Positions 8,089 through 17,080 are shown, counted from the stretch's first letter. The stretch is 64,000 nt of DNA from a virus (IMGVR_UViG_3300000234_000002:19958-83957); one strand, 5' to 3'. The notes: generated by a model not told the origin, from the letters alone. A program made the numbers and translations.

Positions 8089-8371
8089 TAGTGGAAAAGA
8101 AAAGTTTGTTAGAAAAATGGCTGCTTTAGCTTCTTCTTCAAATCAAGAATTAGCAAGTGCAATTAAAACAAAAATATTCCCGAAGTGGATGCGTTCAACG
8201 AACCCGAATTGGGAATCAGGTGATACACAAGTTCTTGGAGAACCTGTCAAGATGGGTGCACAAGATGGTGAACTCTATCTTGAAGCACGTGGAATTCGCG
8301 TTACGCAGGAATGGGATGGGGAGTTAAGTAAGAATTTAAACGATCTTTTAGAAAGTTGGCTTAGTCATTAA
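8084..8371 (+). CDS. Small protein with a diverged module-like N-terminus
   Basis: A 95-residue plus-strand protein in a minus-strand neighbourhood. Its N-terminus, KFVRKMAALASSSNQELAS followed by AIKTKIF, resembles a degenerate form of the recurrent module (ELRKIAAAIEAS...VASAIKGLVKKI). The rest is soluble (GDTQVLGEPVKMG, LYLEARGIRVTQEWDGEL). No strong ribosome site precedes ATG 8084, which lies inside the inverted repeat; the internal ATG at 8117 is an alternative. Its stop overlaps by 4 nt the stop of the convergent small gene at 8368. Function unknown. Confidence 0.65.
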   Translation: MISGKEKFVRKMAALASSSNQELASAIKTKIFPKWMRSTNPNWESGDTQVLGEPVKMGAQDGELYLEARGIRVTQEWDGELSKNLNDLLESWLSH

Positions 8372-8505
8372 TCCGGCCATACTTTGGAAGCCCAGTAGCG
8401 AGCATCCCTTCTATTCTTTGAACGAATTATTTTATAGGTACAAAACGTGGACCAAATAAAATATGCCCAAATGAATCCTGTTAGTATATAAAGAATGTTA
8501 TTCAA
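8368..8505 (-). CDS. Small single-pass membrane protein (45 aa, TTG start)
   Basis: A 45-residue frame runs from TTG 8505 to TAA 8368. The TTG overlaps the end of the upstream gene (gTTGAATAA), which suggests coupled translation. The peptide has one hydrophobic segment (NILYILTGFIWAYFIWSTF) followed by a basic stretch (KIIRSKNRR), typical of a small inner-membrane protein with a cytoplasmic C-terminus. It fills the gap between 8371 and 8498 exactly. No ribosome site or in-frame ATG is visible, so the call is moderate. Confidence 0.45.
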   Translation of the reverse strand: MNNILYILTGFIWAYFIWSTFCTYKIIRSKNRRDARYWASKVWPD

Positions 8506-8791
8506 CACTGTCTAACCAATCATTGAACACCCAAACCGGACGGCCATCGCAGGTCAAAACTGCATTAGCTTCTACAGCTTTCGCGAGCTTCTCAGGAGTC
8601 AGGTCACAAGCATTCGTAAACCCATTTGTATATGATACTTTTTCCCGGTTAAATGGTTTTGATGGTTCCGGAATTACTAATAAACTACCAAGCTCAACCG
8701 ATAGGTTTGTCAACCGAGTGGATAATATCTGCATTTCCAAACGGATTTCTCGTGCTCGCCAGAAATTTCGTTCTTCAATTTTCATTTTCAT
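8498..8791 (-). CDS. Hypothetical protein, coiled-coil N-terminus
   Basis: A 97-residue protein starting at ATG 8791, which overlaps the stop of the 22-residue frame upstream (ATGA). Residues 1-45 are a charged helix (ERNFWRAREIRLEMQILSTR). The C-terminal half contains DLTPEKLAKAVEANAVLTCD and ends VWVFNDWLDSVE. No family recognised. It is part of a tightly coupled run of small minus-strand genes from 9722 to 8368. Confidence 0.6.
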   Translation of the reverse strand: MKMKIEERNFWRAREIRLEMQILSTRLTNLSVELGSLLVIPEPSKPFNREKVSYTNGFTNACDLTPEKLAKAVEANAVLTCDGRPVWVFNDWLDSVE

Positions 8792-8856
8792 TTATCACCT
8801 CGCACAGCATCAATTCGAGCTTCAAGCTTTTTTAGATTTTCCAAGACATTGGTCAT
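8788..8856 (-). CDS. Mini-protein (22 aa) coupled to the next gene
   Basis: ATG 8856 has an AAGGAT ribosome site a few bases upstream, and its TGA overlaps the ATG of the 8791 gene. The peptide (MTNVLENLKKLEARIDAVRG...) is one amphipathic helix with heptad spacing. It may be a real mini-protein or only a translational coupler. Confidence 0.4.
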   Translation of the reverse strand: MTNVLENLKKLEARIDAVRGDK

Positions 8857-8864
8857 GATCCTTA

Positions 8865-9239
8865 TCAGGTTTTGAGACAGTCATTTCCCCATTTTTGCTT
8901 TTGGGGCATTCTGTATGGAGCATTTACACCAGATTCAATTGCATCCGGTGATGGAACTTTTCCACGACGAAAACAAGCTTCCTTGAAAACGTGAAAATTG
9001 AATTCATACCCCTTAAAATTGATAGTGGCAATTCCCTTATCTTCTATATCTCGACCATTTTCAATTCCGGCCATGAGATCCCAAAGAGATCTCCTCTGTC
9101 CGTTCAAATAACGTTTGAGAGTTTGGGTATACTGTTCATAACTGTTCAGGGTATTTTGTGCGGCTTCAACCGCTTTGAGATTTGAAGAACTTCTAACTAC
9201 GAGTTTCAACCATTCGGTTGAAGAAATTTGGTCGATCAT
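8865..9239 (-). CDS. Hypothetical protein
   Basis: A 124-residue protein from ATG 9239. The N-terminal half is helical (LKAVEAAQNTLNSYEQYTQT, LNGQRRSLWDLMAGIENGRD). A short strand pair follows (GIATINFKGYEFNFHVF), then a basic, proline-rich tail (RGKVPSPDAIE, YRMPQKQKWG). No domain is recognised. The gene lies 15 nt after the next upstream gene and is probably cotranscribed with it. Confidence 0.6.
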   Translation of the reverse strand: MIDQISSTEWLKLVVRSSSNLKAVEAAQNTLNSYEQYTQTLKRYLNGQRRSLWDLMAGIENGRDIEDKGIATINFKGYEFNFHVFKEACFRRGKVPSPDAIESGVNAPYRMPQKQKWGNDCLKT

Positions 9240-9254
9240 TTCAAATATTACATT

Positions 9255-9722
9255 TCAAATACTCGATTGTTCTACACTTAAAAGTAAATGATGATATTTG
9301 AGTTTATCTTTATACTCGGAGGTGTGATCCACTATAATAGATAAATATCTCTTCCTTGGAGGGAAAGAAGAGTATAACTTGATAATATTATCTATGACAT
9401 AATACTTCTTTTCCGAAAGAAATCTATCGAGAAAATCTCTTAGAGACTTTTCATTATGAAGACCATTAAATTCAAGACCTTCAAAAATGTTGACAGTGAG
9501 AGCCCAGTCATTTAATCTTTCTTTTATATAATCCGGGTAATCAGTTACCATTCTAGTGCTGGCAGGTAGACAAGCCACAGTCATTATTACTGCACAAAGA
9601 TTACCCTTAGAATCCAACTGGTGATAAAAACAAATTTGGTCTTTATCAACAGACATGACTTCGCCAGTAAAATTCGGACATCTAATAACTAATATATCTT
9701 CAACTGGATCATAACAAGCCAT
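9255..9722 (-). CDS. Hypothetical protein
   Basis: A 155-residue protein from ATG 9722, a few bases after the stop of the nuclease gene. The N-terminal third looks beta-rich (EDILVIRCPNFTGEVMSV, QICFYHQLDSKGNLCAVIM). The C-terminal part is alpha/beta with KSLRDFLDRFLSEKKYYVID and KRYLSIIVDH. No catalytic motif or family recognised. Confidence 0.6.
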   Translation of the reverse strand: MACYDPVEDILVIRCPNFTGEVMSVDKDQICFYHQLDSKGNLCAVIMTVACLPASTRMVTDYPDYIKERLNDWALTVNIFEGLEFNGLHNEKSLRDFLDRFLSEKKYYVIDNIIKLYSSFPPRKRYLSIIVDHTSEYKDKLKYHHLLLSVEQSSI

Positions 9723-9729
9723 AAAAACA

Positions 9730-11487
9730 TTACATAGTTTTCAGCCATCTGACTTTTTTAAGATTTTCTTCGACTCGAACTAAACCCGCGTCCTTATAAA
9801 AATCATTCTCTGACATGTGGGAATTTTTTGCCATATCCCAAACTGTTTTCTTATTTATTATTCTATTATTTTCAACATCTAAATAGTGATATGATGGCGG
9901 AGATTCACCAAGTTTAGTCCAATTCGAAGCTAAATATATGGTGCCGTTATCACCAACATTAGGATCCGAATAACTAACCACAGCTTTGATTTCTTTATTA
10001 TTTATTTTCAAAAGCTTCAAAAATTTTCTTAAGGAAAAGCTGCTCAAATTCTTCAGATGATAGCTTGGATGAACACAAAATCTTCTAAGTTCTCTTATAT
10101 CTTTCGGACCGAATTTGGACCCGGTTTTATCATTAATACTTTTTATTGTTTGATTTCTACCAACTCCGCTGAAAGCAGATAAAACAACAAGTTTCCCATC
10201 AAGATATCCACCATAACATGTAACAACTGAACCTAAATTCCCAAGATAATGGTATAAAGAAAGGAATTCGTGGGCTTCATGATTTGGGCATTTTTTGAAT
10301 TCAATATTTTTAAGCTCAAAATCAAAAGACTCGGACTCCTTATGATATAATTTATTATCAAGAATTTTGGAGAGCTTGCCTAAGTGGATTTCGTGTTCAT
10401 AAATCCAAAGAAGTTTGTGATTCGTATTATTCTCAACATAAGAAGACTTCGACCTATCACGAGGATTACCAAAGTATCCATACTCTTTAAAATTGTGAAA
10501 ATAATCACCCTGGCACTCTATGAGCAAATTATGATCTGGAAGGAAAAAGTCAAAAGAGTAAGGACCTATATTATAATTATGATGGTAATTTACTTTATAC
10601 CTGTTTTCAAGCAAACCCATAACAATTTTTTCAGTAGAAGGAATTTTATTACTTGATCCTGGAATCGATAAAGTGCATTTTACTCCATATTTTCTTTCTA
10701 AAGTTTTTACAGTTTTTGCTCTTTTACATTCTTTTTTATTGCAACACAAATCTTCATATTTTTCAGTATATTTAGAAAAAGATAAGTCAAACTGAGATTT
10801 ACAATAATCACATAAAGCGCAAACTTTCTTAGCTGTTTTGAAATTTAAAGATTCGACATCATACCCGAATTTTTCTAAAGTTTCCTTTGCAAGTAAATTC
10901 GGGTTTAACTTTGGTTTTGTTCTCTCAATAAAATCTTTGTGGAATTGACTTTTAGATACGGTTTGATCTTTATAAGATGAAGATAAAGCGTCACATTTTT
11001 TACAAGCACCATTAACAGAATTCGTTATATTACACATTTTTGTTTCAAAAGTAGAATCACAAAATTCACATTTAGCTATAACATTTTTCCTAGAAATTGG
11101 TTTTATATTTGGATAAGAATACCCATATTTCATGTATGTTAATTTATTATCCATATTGCGATATGGTACAGAGTTTAAAAATAAAAAATAGCTTCTCTTA
11201 GAATGAGTAATTTCTAAATTTTCATAATCTTCGGAAATATTTGAACAACTTTGACAATTTTCTTTTAAACAAAACAGGCATTTCTTTTTACTTTTGAAAT
11301 AAGGAATGTCTAAAAGGTTTGTGGAACCATATTTCTTTATAAGAGTTTCCTTGTTTCTATTTAGCTTAACAAGATCTTTATCTCTTGATTTCCAAACTTC
11401 ACAATTCTTAAAATGTCTTTTTAAAGTAGAAGACGAATTCGCCCCCCAACCACATAAACAATGGTGGGAGGCGAATTTTTCAGTCAC
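9730..11487 (-). CDS. EDxHD (Vsr-like) homing endonuclease fused to a Mom-like acyltransferase domain
   Basis: A 585-residue protein with a GTG start at 11487; no early ATG is available. Residues 1-280 carry several Cys/His clusters (HHCLCGWGANSSSTLKRHF, CLFCLKENCQSC, CEFC...CKKC, CCNKKECKR) that look like zinc fingers. Near residues 300-375, the segments YSFDFFLPDHNLLIECQGDY, FHN and KLLWIYEHEIH match the EDxHD nuclease core of the I-Bth0305I/Vsr type. The C-terminal 170 residues carry LSLYHYLGNLGS, ELRRFCVHPSYHLKN and VSYSDPNVGDNGTIYLASNW, typical of the Mom-like GNAT family, which modifies adenine in DNA. The same C-terminal domain ends the genes at 24400 and 27223. Probably a free-standing mobile nuclease. 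Confidence 0.78.
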   Translation of the reverse strand: MTEKFASHHCLCGWGANSSSTLKRHFKNCEVWKSRDKDLVKLNRNKETLIKKYGSTNLLDIPYFKSKKKCLFCLKENCQSCSNISEDYENLEITHSKRSYFLFLNSVPYRNMDNKLTYMKYGYSYPNIKPISRKNVIAKCEFCDSTFETKMCNITNSVNGACKKCDALSSSYKDQTVSKSQFHKDFIERTKPKLNPNLLAKETLEKFGYDVESLNFKTAKKVCALCDYCKSQFDLSFSKYTEKYEDLCCNKKECKRAKTVKTLERKYGVKCTLSIPGSSNKIPSTEKIVMGLLENRYKVNYHHNYNIGPYSFDFFLPDHNLLIECQGDYFHNFKEYGYFGNPRDRSKSSYVENNTNHKLLWIYEHEIHLGKLSKILDNKLYHKESESFDFELKNIEFKKCPNHEAHEFLSLYHYLGNLGSVVTCYGGYLDGKLVVLSAFSGVGRNQTIKSINDKTGSKFGPKDIRELRRFCVHPSYHLKNLSSFSLRKFLKLLKINNKEIKAVVSYSDPNVGDNGTIYLASNWTKLGESPPSYHYLDVENNRIINKKTVWDMAKNSHMSENDFYKDAGLVRVEENLKKVRWLKTM

Positions 11488-11500
11488 TTAAACTTTACAC

Positions 11501-14500
11501 TTAGGATCTAACGCGGACACTCAAAGTGGCCACGATGTATTCAAGCGGAAAGACCGGGACGTAGATAGCAGATACTCTGAGTATCGTTGGGTCGTTCTCG
11601 TCAGAAGCCACCTCAATACCAGCAACGGAAGTAACGATTTGCTGATCGATCAGAGTGGTGAAAGCGCCACTAATGGCGGTCTCAACGCTCTTGATGAGGT
11701 TACCGGTTAACTTCTGTCCGATGTAAGGGTCGAGAACCTGACGGAGAACCTTCTGTACGTATTGGATGGTAAGGACGACCGAAGGAGTTCTCGTGAGAAC
11801 CGAGTCAACGTTCGTGGTAAGAGCGTGTCGAACTCTGAGACCAGCCTGAACCTGCTCAATGATCGTTACGCCGTTAACCGCGATTTGGTTGGCTTCAGTC
11901 GGGTCAAGAACTCTTCCGATTCTTCGGAATCCCTGTATGGACCTTCTGGTAAGAGGGCTGGCGACATCAAAGGTCGGATTACAGGTCGAGGCGGCGTAAG
12001 CAGCGGCGGCGTAAGTTCCATCAACGAGTTGATCAACCAAATTACCAAGAGAATCCTGGACCGAGATTACGAAAGAGTCAGGGTAAACGACAGTTACGAG
12101 TTCCGAGTTCAAAGATCTTGCTATGGACTGAACTCCAAGAGGAGAAGTTCCGGTAGCAACACCAACAACGCCAGTACGCTCGCCCTCCTGACGAGGAGCG
12201 CTCATGAACACACAGTGCTGGTTGAGGTAACCAAACACCTGAGTATTCGAAGTCAGAGGAATAACGACGTCAGCAGGGGTAGAACCACCAATCTTCTTTT
12301 TCTGCTCATCAATTGCAGAGATGTAAGCAGAAACCGGAGCTTGGCTGCTATTGGCGGATCTAAAGACTTGCTTGAGACCAACAACAACGGCACCGTTCAA
12401 CTGAGCTATGCGAGCCGCGAGAGAAAGAGGACTATCAGGGGTCGGGGATCCGAAAGCCTGAATTATCTTCTTCGAGTCTCTGTAGAGCTGAGTCGAGATA
12501 TCGCTCTTGGCGTAGTCGTAGGAAATGTAGTAAACATCTCCTACCTGGGGCTCAATACCAGATCTATCGTAGGTTCTCACCAAGGAAGTCGTTCCAGGAT
12601 TCATATTGAATGTGTTGTAGACTGTGAGTTCTACACCATTCACTGCACGAATCGGAAGCGAAGCATCGGTTACGAAAGTCTGGTTAACTACGAGAGTGAA
12701 GCTTCCTCCGCTCGTATAATCACCAGAAGACGCCGGGAGAACCGTAAATCTCAGGCCCGTGGTCGAATCCGTGTAGGTCTGACCAGGGAATCCAGTTCCG
12801 TGAGAACCTAAGAGACCCTGAGAAGAAGCCACAGTGAATCCGGACTGAGCATTCTCACCAATATCGCCCGAAGATCCAACAACAATCCCCAAACCAGTGT
12901 CTTCAATCAGAGCCGAGTTGGCAACCGAACTGAATGCAACGGTGGAGCTGTTTCCAGTAGATCTGGAATTGACGGTCAGGTAATTTCCGAGACCCTGGAC
13001 CGGAACTTGGTAAGCAAAAGCCAAGCTGGAGAAAGAAGAATTTGCGTTTAACGCGTTAGCGATTTTCTTGGCAGTCGGCTGACTTCTCTGAACCGTGAGA
13101 CCGGGCTCAAGACCGAGAACCAAATTCGCGTTACCGGAGGTCTTGATGGTTATCAACGAGTTTACGGTGTTGATTCTGGAGGTAAGAACCAATTTACCGC
13201 TATTGATTCCCTGGCCGGTTCTCGCAACGAGTTCGTTGAGGAAGAAAGCGGAAGGGTTGGTCGTGTCGTTGGTGCCGTGGACGTGGTAGATTCCCTGAAT
13301 TTCAGCCAAGTGGAGAGGATACTTGGTCTGGAGTTCAGTAGTAAGAGTTATGAGAGTACCAGAGTTGGTCGCGTTCGCCGAAGTGATGTTGTTGGTTACA
13401 TCATCAACAACGTGAACACCGGACTGCAGTAAGTGAAGATTGAAGTCGGCCTTAAGCTCATTCGCGAGAGCAAGGGCGGTAGGACTGTCAACAGCATTGG
13501 TGGCTGTGATTATGTTGACAGTATCACTCGTCAAGTGAGCAGAAGCCAAAACGCGGTGAGCGTTATATTTGGCCTTCAAGTCATTGAGGATTGGGTAGCA
13601 GTCAGATTCAATAACCGGCGCCGACGCGGGGGTCAGAGTATTGGTTGCGTCGTCCTTACCATGAACGCCACGCTGCGTTAAGTGGAGATTGAACGCATCT
13701 TTGAGATCATTGGCGAGTCTAACAGCAGTAACCAAATTCGAAGCGTTAGCAGTTGTTACGACATTCAGAGTGTCGTCGAGCTGATGGATACCAGCTTGAC
13801 TCAAGTGAAGATTGAACTTGGTCTTTATATCATTTAAGAGCGTTAGAGAGTCACCAAGCGTAACGGCAACAGGCGCCGATATGGTGTTAACGGCATCTGC
13901 TATGACATGGAACACAGTAGAAACTCTGTGAGCTTCATACTTCGTTCTAAGGTTGTTGGCAAGAGCGATGACATCAGCCGTGTAAGTCGCAACATCGGCA
14001 GCCGAAGCATATTCGATGTAGACGTCGTTGATGGAAGTTACGACGTCATTAAGCGTTACAGCACTTCCAGACGGAATGGTGGCAGTTACGTCAACACCGT
14101 CAACGTTGATTTGGACGGAATCATTGACTCCGGCAGTCACATTGTACGGCGCCGTCTTGGTCGCGACGTAAGAAGCAACCTGATTTATGGAGTTATAAGA
14201 ACCCTGAGCGCTTGCGTTCGGAGAAAGACCAATCTTGGTCGATCCATCAGTCTGTCCAGATCCAGTCGGAGGAAGAACGAGAACAGAAGAAACGAGACCA
14301 TTGGTGAACGAAGGAACGCTTCGTCCACGAATCACGATGGCGTTTTCTGAACCGTAAGAAAGGACCGAGGCCAGAGCGTTGGGAGCGGAAGAAAGGAACG
14401 TTCCGGAACCGTCCGCGTGAACCTGAGTGTCGGCATCGACCGCAGCGTTTATAGCTGTAGCAACGTCCGAAAGAGTCGTAGCAGCCGAAATGTCGATGGG

Positions 14501-16552
14501 AGCAAGGGTAATCCCGTCGATCACAAGAAGCAATCTGTCAGTCGACAATGGAGTAACCGAAGCTACCGGATTACCCAAAAGAAGGGCTCGGAATGCGGTA
14601 GAAAGGTTAACAGTTACCGGTGCATTTCCGTCGATTACTACGCCACCAAAGTTCTGGCTGTAAGCGTAGATGTCGTACGGCTCCTGCTTCCCATTAGAGA
14701 AAGAAGCGTGGGTCGCGGGATTCAACGCGTTAGAGAACGTGACCGTGACGGTCTCCGAAGTCGGATTTCCGGCTCCAGTGTGGATGACGTCAGGAGCCTG
14801 TTCAGAGCCGGAAGGCCACTGAATGGTTTCAGGAAGGCCGGATTTGGTTCCGAACTTGGTTCCGTAAAGGTTTACGCCAGTGAGAGCGGAAGCTATCGTG
14901 TAAGTTCCGATAGAAGAAGGTCCAGGAGTCACAACGCTGAAAGTATAGGTATCATCTACTATTCTGTTATACCAGAAAGTAGCGAAAGCCTTATAATCAG
15001 CAGGAACCGGGCTCTTCAACGTGACTGTGTTGTTAGTTCCGTCAACTTCAGTCACAGCTACAGGAGGTCTGGAACTGGCATCTCTCCAGTTCTTACCAAC
15101 ATGAACTATGACAAGATCGGGTCTGTTGGTCGGAAGGTCAATTCTTCCGTTCGTAACAGTCTGATAAAGGGAGACACCAAGGGGCGTATCTCTACCATTT
15201 CCAGTGGTGGGGGTCAGGGGAAGAACGAACTTGCTCGTAGAAACCGAGTTCAAAACCGGATCTACGAATCTGGAGCACTCAGAACCATAAACACGATTAT
15301 CAACAAGCAAACCAACTATTTGGGTGCTGTTGAAAGCGGTATTTCCAGTCTGAACGCCGGAGGAAACGTTGAAAGTCGCCCCCCACTGAATTCTTGACTG
15401 ATCACCATCATTGGTAACAACGAAATCTTGACCATTGATATAATCACGACGACCCGGACCAATTCCGACGTTCCCAACATTCACAATGTTGGTATTCGGA
15501 AGGTAGTCAAAAGTGTCTTGGAAAGTATTGAAATAATAGGTGATGTTGACAGTCGAACCGTCAGTCGGAGCGAACGGGAGAGTCACCAAGCTATTAAGAC
15601 CGTCAACCGACGATGCAATAACAACCTGTCCGTTCACCAAAACGCTAACCTTCGTAATGTCAGTCGTTATGATTCCGCCATCGGAACCATCAACAATAGG
15701 ACCTTGGAAGGTTCTGAAAGACTTGTTGCGGGAAGTGGAAACTCCGGGATTAAACCCGAAAACGCCGTTGGCATTTCCACTACTTATCGTTATATTCCCG
15801 GCAGCGGTCAATCTGACGTGATTCAAGCCGTCAGCATCAACGTGGATCGAAGCAGTCAAACCGGTGATGTTAGCAGCGTTGACGTCATTAGCAACATCCG
15901 CAGCAGGACGGCTCGTACCGGCGGTTAAATTGACAGAGTAGGTGGTGAGATCGTTCACCACTAAAGTGAGAGTGTCGTTGGTTCCCGATACAACAGAGTA
16001 AGGCTCAGCTTTGGGAGCGGTAAGAATAGCAAGGCCAGCGCTTATTTGCTGGGAAAGATTGTCAGTTATTCTTACGTCTTTTCGGTGGAAGAAATAATTA
16101 ACAAGAACAACATCATCTTCATTCGGTGGAACCAAGATGGTCACCAAGCCGTTTACGCCGTCGACGGACGAAACTATAACAGACTCGTTATTGACAGTAA
16201 CAGAAACCTTGGTAACATCGAACGTGGTGAGACCACGACCCGAACCGTCCACTATAGGAACGTTTCTTACCTTAAACTGAGTTTTGGAACCATCCTGGTT
16301 ACCTAAAACAGGGTTTGAAAGAGTTCCACCAGAAACCCATCTACCAGTAACGTCCTCACCAAAAATGGGAGTATCAGCTACACTGCTGGAACCTCTCACC
16401 ATTTCATAGTTGGATTGCGATAAGGTCTCCTTACCGACACCGATAAGAACGGGAACTCGAATTCCACCAAGGTTCTGAGCCGCAGAGGGATCAGCAGAAG
16501 TAGAAACAGTCACACCAGGAGGAGTGTAGGTGGGGAAGGGACCAATCGCCAT
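11501..16552 (-). CDS. Tail sheath protein, very large
   Basis: A 1683-residue protein beginning MAIGPFPTYTPPGVTVST, the usual start of contractile-tail sheaths. The C-terminal 380 residues match the conserved sheath core (LSLAARIAQLNGAVVVGLKQ, VVYPDSFVISVQDSLGN, LTRRSIQGFRRIGRVLDPTE, ending LEYIVATLSVRVRS). Typical sheaths are about 400-700 residues, so roughly 1000 residues are inserted. These comprise two copies of a beta domain (PIVDGSGRGLTTFDVTKVSV and PIVDGSDGGIITTDITKVSV), further Ig-like stretches, and six histidine-containing helical repeats at about residues 854-1102. The sheath forms the contractile outer tube around the tail; the insertions probably project outwards. The upstream gap holds an inverted repeat at 16607-16638. 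Confidence 0.95.
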   Translation of the reverse strand: MAIGPFPTYTPPGVTVSTSADPSAAQNLGGIRVPVLIGVGKETLSQSNYEMVRGSSSVADTPIFGEDVTGRWVSGGTLSNPVLGNQDGSKTQFKVRNVPIVDGSGRGLTTFDVTKVSVTVNNESVIVSSVDGVNGLVTILVPPNEDDVVLVNYFFHRKDVRITDNLSQQISAGLAILTAPKAEPYSVVSGTNDTLTLVVNDLTTYSVNLTAGTSRPAADVANDVNAANITGLTASIHVDADGLNHVRLTAAGNITISSGNANGVFGFNPGVSTSRNKSFRTFQGPIVDGSDGGIITTDITKVSVLVNGQVVIASSVDGLNSLVTLPFAPTDGSTVNITYYFNTFQDTFDYLPNTNIVNVGNVGIGPGRRDYINGQDFVVTNDGDQSRIQWGATFNVSSGVQTGNTAFNSTQIVGLLVDNRVYGSECSRFVDPVLNSVSTSKFVLPLTPTTGNGRDTPLGVSLYQTVTNGRIDLPTNRPDLVIVHVGKNWRDASSRPPVAVTEVDGTNNTVTLKSPVPADYKAFATFWYNRIVDDTYTFSVVTPGPSSIGTYTIASALTGVNLYGTKFGTKSGLPETIQWPSGSEQAPDVIHTGAGNPTSETVTVTFSNALNPATHASFSNGKQEPYDIYAYSQNFGGVVIDGNAPVTVNLSTAFRALLLGNPVASVTPLSTDRLLLVIDGITLAPIDISAATTLSDVATAINAAVDADTQVHADGSGTFLSSAPNALASVLSYGSENAIVIRGRSVPSFTNGLVSSVLVLPPTGSGQTDGSTKIGLSPNASAQGSYNSINQVASYVATKTAPYNVTAGVNDSVQINVDGVDVTATIPSGSAVTLNDVVTSINDVYIEYASAADVATYTADVIALANNLRTKYEAHRVSTVFHVIADAVNTISAPVAVTLGDSLTLLNDIKTKFNLHLSQAGIHQLDDTLNVVTTANASNLVTAVRLANDLKDAFNLHLTQRGVHGKDDATNTLTPASAPVIESDCYPILNDLKAKYNAHRVLASAHLTSDTVNIITATNAVDSPTALALANELKADFNLHLLQSGVHVVDDVTNNITSANATNSGTLITLTTELQTKYPLHLAEIQGIYHVHGTNDTTNPSAFFLNELVARTGQGINSGKLVLTSRINTVNSLITIKTSGNANLVLGLEPGLTVQRSQPTAKKIANALNANSSFSSLAFAYQVPVQGLGNYLTVNSRSTGNSSTVAFSSVANSALIEDTGLGIVVGSSGDIGENAQSGFTVASSQGLLGSHGTGFPGQTYTDSTTGLRFTVLPASSGDYTSGGSFTLVVNQTFVTDASLPIRAVNGVELTVYNTFNMNPGTTSLVRTYDRSGIEPQVGDVYYISYDYAKSDISTQLYRDSKKIIQAFGSPTPDSPLSLAARIAQLNGAVVVGLKQVFRSANSSQAPVSAYISAIDEQKKKIGGSTPADVVIPLTSNTQVFGYLNQHCVFMSAPRQEGERTGVVGVATGTSPLGVQSIARSLNSELVTVVYPDSFVISVQDSLGNLVDQLVDGTYAAAAYAASTCNPTFDVASPLTRRSIQGFRRIGRVLDPTEANQIAVNGVTIIEQVQAGLRVRHALTTNVDSVLTRTPSVVLTIQYVQKVLRQVLDPYIGQKLTGNLIKSVETAISGAFTTLIDQQIVTSVAGIEVASDENDPTILRVSAIYVPVFPLEYIVATLSVRVRS
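13245..13990 (-). repeat. Six ~41-residue repeats inside the sheath
   Basis: The encoded repeats follow L-x-N-D/E-L-K-x-x-F/Y-N-x-H-L/R ... G-V/I-H-x-x-D-D-x-x-N-x-I/V-T (for example LANELKADFNLHLLQSGVHV). The paired His/Asp positions recur in nearly every copy. This class of repeat occurs in other phage virion proteins and may bind metal. Confidence 0.8.
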
Positions 16553-16606
16553 TTGAAATTCTTCCTTTAAAAAGATTTTATGTATTTAGTAAGTATAAAG
16601 TATCGG

Positions 16607-16638
16607 TTTTTGGTTTCAGTATTACCTGAAACCAAAAA
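16607..16638. other. 13-bp perfect intergenic hairpin upstream of the sheath gene
   Basis: Arms 16607-16619 (tttttggtttcag) and 16626-16638 are exact reverse complements around a 6-nt loop. It lies between the end of the zinc-ribbon gene (16670) and the sheath start (16552). On either strand the T-run is on the 5' side and the A-run on the 3' side, which is the wrong way round for a classical terminator. It could be an mRNA processing or stabilising hairpin in the sheath leader. Confidence 0.6.
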
Positions 16639-16669
16639 TTCATAAGGAGACTAAAATAAAAAAGAATAG

Positions 16670-17080
16670 CTACTGCTTAGCTTTATTGTATAAATTTATT
16701 GCTTTATTCCTAATTTCTAATGTGCTGCTATCGGCCTTCATAAGTTTGCCGTCAGGTGTCTGACTAAGAGAATTTGTTCCCAAACTCTGTCTTATTTTCG
16801 ACCTCTCAGCTTTTTGCTGTTGTATCTTCTCCCACTTAGACTTTGAAGATCTACCAACAGCTTTATCTAAAGAAGGATAGTCAACATCATGGACTCCGCT
16901 ATTTCCGACGGTCCCACCTTTAAAATTAAAAGAAACCAAACTCACCATTTTTCTGGGAGATGAAGACGTGCAAATCGGACAAGGGTGTTCGGTTTTATAC
17001 TTTTGAACATTTTCAGAACCCATTATTAGTTCTTCAAATAAATTTCCACATTCGTGACATTCATACTCATAAACAGGCAT
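16670..17080 (-). CDS. FmdB-type zinc-ribbon protein
   Basis: A 136-residue protein starting MPVYEYECHECGNLFEELI. Two Cys pairs (CHEC and CPIC) form the zinc ribbon of the FmdB family, often found as a small regulator. The remainder is basic and helical (SKSKWEKIQQQKAERSKIRQ). A second gene of the same type is at 54656, also among structural genes. The stop codon is TAG. In phages such proteins are common among tail genes but have no settled role. Confidence 0.75.
   Translation of the reverse strand: MPVYEYECHECGNLFEELIMGSENVQKYKTEHPCPICTSSSPRKMVSLVSFNFKGGTVGNSGVHDVDYPSLDKAVGRSSKSKWEKIQQQKAERSKIRQSLGTNSLSQTPDGKLMKADSSTLEIRNKAINLYNKAKQ

Noticed and set aside
11762-12811. Long plus-strand open frame (349 codons) opposite the sheath gene, and several others across 12-16 kb
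   Set aside because: Arg/Ser-rich, low-complexity translation typical of the antisense of a codon-biased gene; the minus-strand sheath frame is well supported by homology.
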